9,305 nucleotides of DNA from Lachnospiraceae bacterium (GTDB taxonomy: Bacteria > Bacillota > Clostridia > Lachnospirales > Lachnospiraceae). The number at the start of each line of letters is the position of its first letter. Position 1 is the stretch's first letter. The translations under genes and the position numbers were made by a program. Positions 4,955 to 9,305 of the stretch are shown piece after piece. Where the stretch lies: NCBI GenBank assembly GCA_900766815.1, contig CAAFWV010000086.1, forward strand, positions 1-9,305. The letters run 5' to 3'. The notes below the pieces were generated by a model. The model worked only from the letters and a program-made list of their open reading frames with translations. It did no database searches and was not told the DNA's origin.

Positions 4955-6434
4955 GAAGGTATATGGATATTCAATAGTTGAACAGCTTGTAACAGTCTTC
5001 GGCCTTGTTATGGGAGCGACAATACTGGTCTGCTTCTTCATTAACAATGTATTGCTTGGTTTTGCATATCGTCATCATAAGGAGAGAGTACTTGAAGATG
5101 CTTACAGTGCAATTAGTATGGCCGAAAAAGACAATTCCTTTGAGTCGGAGGAATTCAACGAGGAACTGAGACTAATCTGCGACAGATATTCGCTGGATGT
5201 GCTGGTAATTAATCCGGATTCGAGTACGGTTAAATACATCGGAGCAGACCCTGTTCTGCTTAAGCTGACCCTGTGGAAGCACATGTTTGGGGATCCCAAG
5301 CTTAAGGACGATAAGGAACAGATACTCAAATCCAATGACAAATATGAGATTCTGATATCACAGGATGTCAAGAACGGAAGGGATTATATTGATATCTGGG
5401 GAGTTCTTGACAGTGGTAATCTGTTTGTAATGAGAACACCTCTTGAAAGCATCGATGACAGCGTGGAGATTGCCAACAGACTGCTTGCTGTGGTTGGTAT
5501 TATTGCAATAATAATAAGCGGTGTCATAATAACCATAGTTGCCAAACGTGTGAGCAGACCTATTCTTGAGCTTGCTGACATATCTGAGAGAATGGCCGGT
5601 CTTGACTTTGAGGCAAAATATGACATGGGCGGTGCACGTGAGCTTGAAGTCTTAGGTGACAACATGAATATGCTATCTGAGACGCTTAAGACTACAATTA
5701 CCGAGCTAAAGAGTGCCAACCTGGAGCTTGAGCGAGACAACGAGCGCAAGACCCGGATTGATGAGATGCGCAAGGAATTCCTGTCCAACGTGTCCCACGA
5801 GCTCAAGACCCCGATTGCCCTTATTCGGGGCTATGCAGAGGGCTTAGAGGATGGAATTGCCGACGACCCGGAGTCCATCAAATATTACTGCAATGTAATC
5901 TCGGATGAGGCTCGTAAAATGAATAATCTGGTATCGAAGCTGCTTACGCTCAATCAGCTGGAGTTCTCCAATGAAAGTGTTAACCTTGAACGCTTTGATA
6001 TTGTGGAGATGATACGCGGCATCGTGAATTCAAGCTCGATACTATTAAAGCAGAAGGGGATTGCCCTAAGCTTCCCATACAATGAACCGATATATGTATG
6101 GAGTGATCTATTTATGGCAGAGGAGGTCATAACCAATTATGTCTCCAATGCAATCAATCACTGTGAAAATGATAAAAGAATCGATATTGCGATTGAACAT
6201 ACAGAGGGAAAAGTGCGGGTGACTGTGTTTAACACCGGTAAAGCAATTCCTGAAGATTCCATTCACCATATCTGGGAGAAATTCTATAAGGTTGATAAGG
6301 CCAGAACCAGGAGCTACGGCGGAAGCGGAATAGGGCTGTCAATTGTAGCCGCCGTATGTAATTCACTGGGACAGGACTACGGAGTGACCAATTTTGAAGA
6401 TGGGGTGGCATTCTGGTTTGAACTGGACAGTTAA
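4944..6434 (+). CDS. Membrane sensor histidine kinase
   Basis: This is the likely partner of the response regulator. I chose the TTG at 4944 (496 residues, N-terminus MKSKKVYGYS); TTG 4932 would add four residues. No in-frame ATG occurs before the first membrane span, so a TTG start seems forced. Span 1 is at about 11-42 and span 2 at about 179-200, enclosing an extracytoplasmic sensor of about 135 residues that may be Cache/PAS-like (LDVLVINPDSSTVKYIG). A HAMP linker follows (about 201-255), then the H box NVSHELKTP with H285, the N box NYVSNAIN (N398, N402), a G1-like VFNTGKAIP and the G2 box GGSGIGLS. The G1 region has Asn where most kinases have Asp. FYKVDKARTR and GVAFWFEL are typical of a Clostridia kinase group I know from memory. 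It overlaps the regulator gene by 11 nt. The ligand is unknown. Confidence 0.93.
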   Translation: MKSKKVYGYSIVEQLVTVFGLVMGATILVCFFINNVLLGFAYRHHKERVLEDAYSAISMAEKDNSFESEEFNEELRLICDRYSLDVLVINPDSSTVKYIGADPVLLKLTLWKHMFGDPKLKDDKEQILKSNDKYEILISQDVKNGRDYIDIWGVLDSGNLFVMRTPLESIDDSVEIANRLLAVVGIIAIIISGVIITIVAKRVSRPILELADISERMAGLDFEAKYDMGGARELEVLGDNMNMLSETLKTTITELKSANLELERDNERKTRIDEMRKEFLSNVSHELKTPIALIRGYAEGLEDGIADDPESIKYYCNVISDEARKMNNLVSKLLTLNQLEFSNESVNLERFDIVEMIRGIVNSSSILLKQKGIALSFPYNEPIYVWSDLFMAEEVITNYVSNAINHCENDKRIDIAIEHTEGKVRVTVFNTGKAIPEDSIHHIWEKFYKVDKARTRSYGGSGIGLSIVAAVCNSLGQDYGVTNFEDGVAFWFELDS

Positions 6435-6459
6435 CTCACGCAATGATAAACTATTTGTT

Positions 6460-7218
6460 ATGAGAAAGATTAATCTATCGCTTGGAATTATAGTGCTTGC
6501 CGTAATGCTTACGGGCTGTGGTGCAACCATTCCGGAACTTACAACTGAACAGGAAGAGCTGATATGCGAATATGCTGCCGGTCTCATGCTTAAGTATGAT
6601 AAGAAGTATTCCGGCAGACTGCTTAATGATGAGACTCTGGCAATTGAGGAAGCTAAGGAAAGCGATTCAAGAGCTAAAGAGAAGGCATTCAGGGATGCAA
6701 GGGATAAGGCTAATCAGAATAAGAAAGAGGAGCCTGAAGAAACCAATGACTCTGCTTCAGATTCCGGCACTGTGAATACAGGCATTATGGATGATGCCGT
6801 GTCTGATATTGCTGCTTTCTATGGAATAGAAGGGGTGAGCATATCATATACAGGCTATTTAATTTGTGATTCTTATCCTGATGCGGGAGATGATATGTTC
6901 TTTGCAATGGATGCAACAGAGGGACATAAGCTTCTGATATTACAGTTTGATGTAAGCAATGTATCTGCAGATACTGTGAAGTTTGATATGTTCTATAGGA
7001 ATCCCGGCTTTGGATTGTCTGTTAACGGTGGCGACAGAATATCACAGCAGTATACCTTACTAATGGATGATATGGCTGCCTATAACGGAGATATCGATGC
7101 GGGTGTTACAGAACAGATGATACTTGCCTATGAGATTAAGGATGATATATTAGGAATAGACAGTCTGGTTCTGTCACTTAAAGGGGACGGTAAGAAGGGC
7201 AGTCTGGTCCTTCAGTAG
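6460..7218 (+). CDS. Predicted lipoprotein, unknown function
   Basis: The 252-residue product begins with a clear lipoprotein signal peptide: MRK, a hydrophobic core, and lipobox LTGC with Cys20. It should be processed by signal peptidase II and anchored on the outer face of the membrane. Residues 26-65 (LTTEQEELICEYAAGLMLKY) look helical. A low-complexity charged linker runs from about 64 to 108. The C-terminal part (about 115-252) is beta-rich and resembles an immunoglobulin-like or DUF4352/DUF5067-type fold; that resemblance is inferred from pattern only. I chose ATG 6460 because it gives a proper signal peptide; the frame is open to 6394, but that extension overlaps the kinase gene and would hide the signal. 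No clear ribosome binding site is visible. It lies 25 nt after the kinase stop, so it is probably co-transcribed and might work with the sensor outside the cell. Confidence 0.87.
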   Translation: MRKINLSLGIIVLAVMLTGCGATIPELTTEQEELICEYAAGLMLKYDKKYSGRLLNDETLAIEEAKESDSRAKEKAFRDARDKANQNKKEEPEETNDSASDSGTVNTGIMDDAVSDIAAFYGIEGVSISYTGYLICDSYPDAGDDMFFAMDATEGHKLLILQFDVSNVSADTVKFDMFYRNPGFGLSVNGGDRISQQYTLLMDDMAAYNGDIDAGVTEQMILAYEIKDDILGIDSLVLSLKGDGKKGSLVLQ

Positions 7219-7292
7219 GTATTGGATACAGAGCTAAATCGGAACTCAAAGCGTTTATCATTATTAATACTTACGTAATAAAACCATTGTGT

Positions 7293-7319
7293 TAAATAAA
7301 TCCCATAAATTTGCTATAA
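7293..7319 (+). promoter_or_regulatory. Weak SigD/sigma-28-like promoter candidate
   Basis: TAAA (7293-7296), 15 nt, then TGCTATAA (7312-7319) has the spacing of motility-sigma promoters. The second box matches the consensus GCCGATAA at only 5 of 8 positions. Chemotaxis-receptor genes are often controlled this way, which is why it is noted. A transcript from here would have to cross the hairpin at 7318-7352. Confidence 0.2.
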
Positions 7320-7355
7320 ATTGACAAATAATTGCTTATTATTTGTCAATTTTTT
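7318..7355 (+). terminator. Probable intrinsic terminator after the lipoprotein gene
   Basis: AAATTGACAAATAAT (7318-7332) is perfectly complementary to 7338-7352 across a 5-nt loop, giving a 15-bp stem. A run of six T residues (7350-7355) overlaps and follows the right arm. The stem is AT-rich, so it is weaker than a classical terminator. It lies 99 nt after the lipoprotein stop and 48 nt before the next gene. Confidence 0.65.
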
Positions 7356-7356
7356 G

Positions 7357-7365
7357 TGCTAAAAT
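7357..7365 (+). promoter_or_regulatory. Possible extended -10 promoter of the MCP gene
   Basis: TGCTAAAAT contains TG, one base and TAAAAT (7360-7365), an extended -10 form. It would start transcription near 7372. No good -35 box is found at 16-18 bp, so this is a weak call. Confidence 0.35.
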
Positions 7366-7389
7366 TTTAGATAGATAATGACACTTATT

Positions 7390-7396
7390 GGGAGGG
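7390..7396 (+). promoter_or_regulatory. Ribosome binding site of the MCP gene
   Basis: GGGAGGG lies 7 nt before ATG 7404 and fixes that start. Confidence 0.8.
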
Positions 7397-7403
7397 ACTA
7401 TCG

Positions 7404-9200
7404 ATGAAGTTTGGCAAAATACAGAAGCCGGAGAAACAGGTTAAGGAAAAGAAGGCTAAACCGGTGAAGAACGTAAAGAATAAGAAGCCGGGTAAGAGCT
7501 TAAGTATCAGAGCGAAGATTAACATTCTCACAATGTCAATCATCGCGATTTTTGCAATACTGGTATTTATTACTCTTGCGAGGATGAATGTATATAACAA
7601 GCAGTATCAGTCGGTGCTTGAGAATATTTCCAAGGTATCTGAGATTTCAAGCAAATCTGCGAATATGGCGAAGACAATGCCTAACCTGTGTAACTTCAAG
7701 GATTCTGTTGCGGACTCCGGGTTTAATGAAATGGTAGAAGAATTTGATTCGGCTGCAGCTTCACTTGAGGGCAACATTGGAACCGATGTTGTATATACAC
7801 AGAATGTAAGAATGGCCCAGACCTTTGCGAAGGATGTTAAGAAGTTCACCGATACGTACAGAGAGATTGTAAATATTTGTGGTGGAGAGACCTTCTCACC
7901 TGAAGGTGTTACTTTGGCTAAAGAGATGATGACTCAGGCGAACTTCATTTCGACATCGGCTCAGACACTTATGTCGGTTGAGATGGTTCGAGCTCAGGAT
8001 ATGGAGGCTGCAATTAATGCCGGAATTTCCAAGATGATGATTATTATTTCAGCAGTCATGATTCTTGTTATTGTCGGCTCTGTTATCATTGCTCTCTGGG
8101 TGTCAAAGGGTATCACCAAGCCACTTAATATTGTTAAGGACAGAGTAACCGTAATTGCCAACGGTGACCTGTCGGGTGAAGATATTGTTATCCGTTCCAT
8201 GGATGAAGTTGGCCAGCTGTCTTTATCATTTAATAAAATGAAGGGAAGCGTATCGGGAATCCTTAAGAAGGTTTTGGCGTCAACCTCAAGCCTTAAGGAG
8301 GCTATGGAGACTGTTGCCAGAAGCATGGATGAGAATACCAAGGGTAGCGAGCGAATCTCGGAATCCGTAATGGAGATGCATGAGAAGCTTGAAGAACAGT
8401 TATCTGAGGTTACAAAGATTGTATCCCAGATTGAGGATATGGAGAGAATTGCATCCGTTGTTGTGAACAATGCTGATCATATTGCAAAGAATTCGATGGA
8501 TACAATGAACAATGCCAACAGGGGCAAGCTTCAGCTTGATACATATATAAGTAAGATGGATGAGGTTAACAGTTCTATTGAAGAGGTTAATGCTTTGTTC
8601 ATAAGCTTCAGCGAGAACACCTCTAAGATGACCAAGTCCCTACAGGCTATTACAGATATTGCAAGTCAGACCAATCTGTTATCGCTCAATGCTTCAATTG
8701 AAGCTGCAAGAGCCGGAGAGGCAGGCAAGGGCTTCGCGGTTGTTGCTGACGAGATAAGAGGACTTGCGGATAATTCCAAGGCTGCGGCTAATGAGATTAG
8801 TGCAATGATTGATCTCATCAAGAATCAGTCGGAAGGAATGAATGAAAAGTTATCAGAATGCGTATCACTGCTTGAGACAGGTAATGAACTTACCAAGGAG
8901 ACCAAGAGTAACTTCGATATTATTAAAGAAGGTACCGGAGAGGTGAGTTCTTCAGTAGAAGAGATTATGGGTAACCTTAAGTCATTGTCTGATAAGATTA
9001 ATGAGACAGGTGAAAGTGCTGAACGTATACAGACAGCTGCAGACACCTCGGTTACAGACATTAATGAGATTAATGCGATAGTAACTGAGGAGGGTGCAAA
9101 CATTGAGTCTGTATCCCAGACATCAACAGATCTTCTGTCGCTTACAGACGATCTTGAGAATGAGGTAAATAATTTCAAACTTTTTAAAAAAAGCTGTTGA
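7404..9200 (+). CDS. Methyl-accepting chemotaxis protein
   Basis: This 598-residue transmembrane chemoreceptor would send an extracellular signal to CheA/CheW. It starts with an unusually basic cytoplasmic tail holding 14 lysines in residues 1-38. Span 1 follows (about 40-59), then an extracytoplasmic helical ligand domain (about 60-209, four-helix-bundle style), span 2 (about 211-233), HAMP (about 234-286) and a long coiled-coil signalling domain. The hairpin tip is unmistakable: ITDIASQTNLLSLNA, EAARAGEAGKGFAVVADEIR and LADNS at about 416-458. Each arm of the coiled coil spans roughly 20 heptads by my estimate, so it belongs to a long class. There is no C-terminal CheR-binding pentapeptide; it ends FKLFKKSC. 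It is separated from the upstream genes by a terminator-like hairpin, so it is probably its own unit, though it might share function with the PilZ gene through motility control. The ligand is unknown. Confidence 0.95.
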   Translation: MKFGKIQKPEKQVKEKKAKPVKNVKNKKPGKSLSIRAKINILTMSIIAIFAILVFITLARMNVYNKQYQSVLENISKVSEISSKSANMAKTMPNLCNFKDSVADSGFNEMVEEFDSAAASLEGNIGTDVVYTQNVRMAQTFAKDVKKFTDTYREIVNICGGETFSPEGVTLAKEMMTQANFISTSAQTLMSVEMVRAQDMEAAINAGISKMMIIISAVMILVIVGSVIIALWVSKGITKPLNIVKDRVTVIANGDLSGEDIVIRSMDEVGQLSLSFNKMKGSVSGILKKVLASTSSLKEAMETVARSMDENTKGSERISESVMEMHEKLEEQLSEVTKIVSQIEDMERIASVVVNNADHIAKNSMDTMNNANRGKLQLDTYISKMDEVNSSIEEVNALFISFSENTSKMTKSLQAITDIASQTNLLSLNASIEAARAGEAGKGFAVVADEIRGLADNSKAAANEISAMIDLIKNQSEGMNEKLSECVSLLETGNELTKETKSNFDIIKEGTGEVSSSVEEIMGNLKSLSDKINETGESAERIQTAADTSVTDINEINAIVTEEGANIESVSQTSTDLLSLTDDLENEVNNFKLFKKSC

Positions 9201-9225
9201 CATGAGCAAAATAGGGTGATATTAT
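9197..9225 (+). promoter_or_regulatory. Promoter overlapping the MCP stop codon
   Basis: A perfect -35 box TTGACA (9197-9202) overlaps the stop TGA (9198-9200). A 17-bp spacer leads to TATTAT (9220-9225). A perfect TATAAT also occurs at 9223-9228, but at 20 bp, which is too far. A- and T-runs upstream (9181-9192) could act as an UP element. The predicted start is near 9232. Confidence 0.6.
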
Positions 9226-9228
9226 AAT

Positions 9229-9271
9229 CAAGCTGTCGCTGATAACTTAGAAGGTTACAGAGGGCAGCTTG
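9229..9271 (+). other. Dyad in the untranslated leader at the right edge
   Basis: CAAGCTG (9229-9235) pairs with CAGCTTG (9265-9271). Inside, TAAC (9243-9246) can pair with GTTA (9254-9257) around TTAGAA. It lies at or just after the predicted transcription start. It may be a leader hairpin or part of a small RNA. From 9201 to the window end I see no coding region. Confidence 0.4.
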
Positions 9272-9305
9272 AATTAGTTCATTGAAAATTTTACAGCAAT
9301 GCAAC

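Noticed and set aside
6394..6459. N-terminal extension of the lipoprotein into the kinase gene
   Set aside because: It would put 22 residues before the signal peptide and overlap the kinase; the lipobox distance fits ATG 6460.
7371..7378. ATAGATAA as a sigma-28 -10 box for the MCP gene
   Set aside because: No TAAA box occurs at 14-16 nt upstream; the nearest is only 7 nt away.

Overview
The window looks like a piece of chromosome from a Clostridia-class Firmicute, most likely a Lachnospiraceae member. This is inferred from the rnr-smpB-ssrA order, a YcgR-like PilZ protein, the style of the histidine kinase and lipoprotein, and the moderate GC with AGA/AGG-rich arginine codons. The species cannot be fixed from sequence alone. 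Every gene I support lies on the + strand.

Layout. Positions 1-1711 are the 3' part of rnr (RNase R), which is open at the left edge. smpB follows at 1750-2211, then a good sigma-A-type promoter and the tmRNA gene ssrA (2310-2643), so the trans-translation and RNA-decay machinery is clustered. Seven bases after ssrA begins a non-coding array of two alternating hairpin elements (about 2650-2990): four copies of a 43-nt element A and three copies of a 41-42-nt element B, in tandem units of 97-99 nt.

From 3015 to 7218 runs a tightly packed gene string: a PilZ c-di-GMP-binding protein, a single-span membrane protein of unknown function, an OmpR/PhoB-type response regulator, its sensor histidine kinase, and a lipoprotein. 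Gaps are 3 nt, a 1-nt overlap, an 11- or 23-nt overlap, and 25 nt. This suggests one transcript that joins second-messenger sensing, a two-component system and an envelope lipoprotein. A perfect 15-bp AT-rich hairpin ending in a T run (7318-7355) probably ends it.

A methyl-accepting chemotaxis protein with a very lysine-rich N-terminal tail follows (7404-9200). The last bases carry a promoter-like sequence overlapping its stop codon and an untranslated stretch with a dyad, presumably the leader of a gene or RNA beyond the window.

The genes are of recognisable families, apart from the 3696 gene and the specific role of the lipoprotein. The least explained structure is the A/B hairpin array between ssrA and the PilZ gene.
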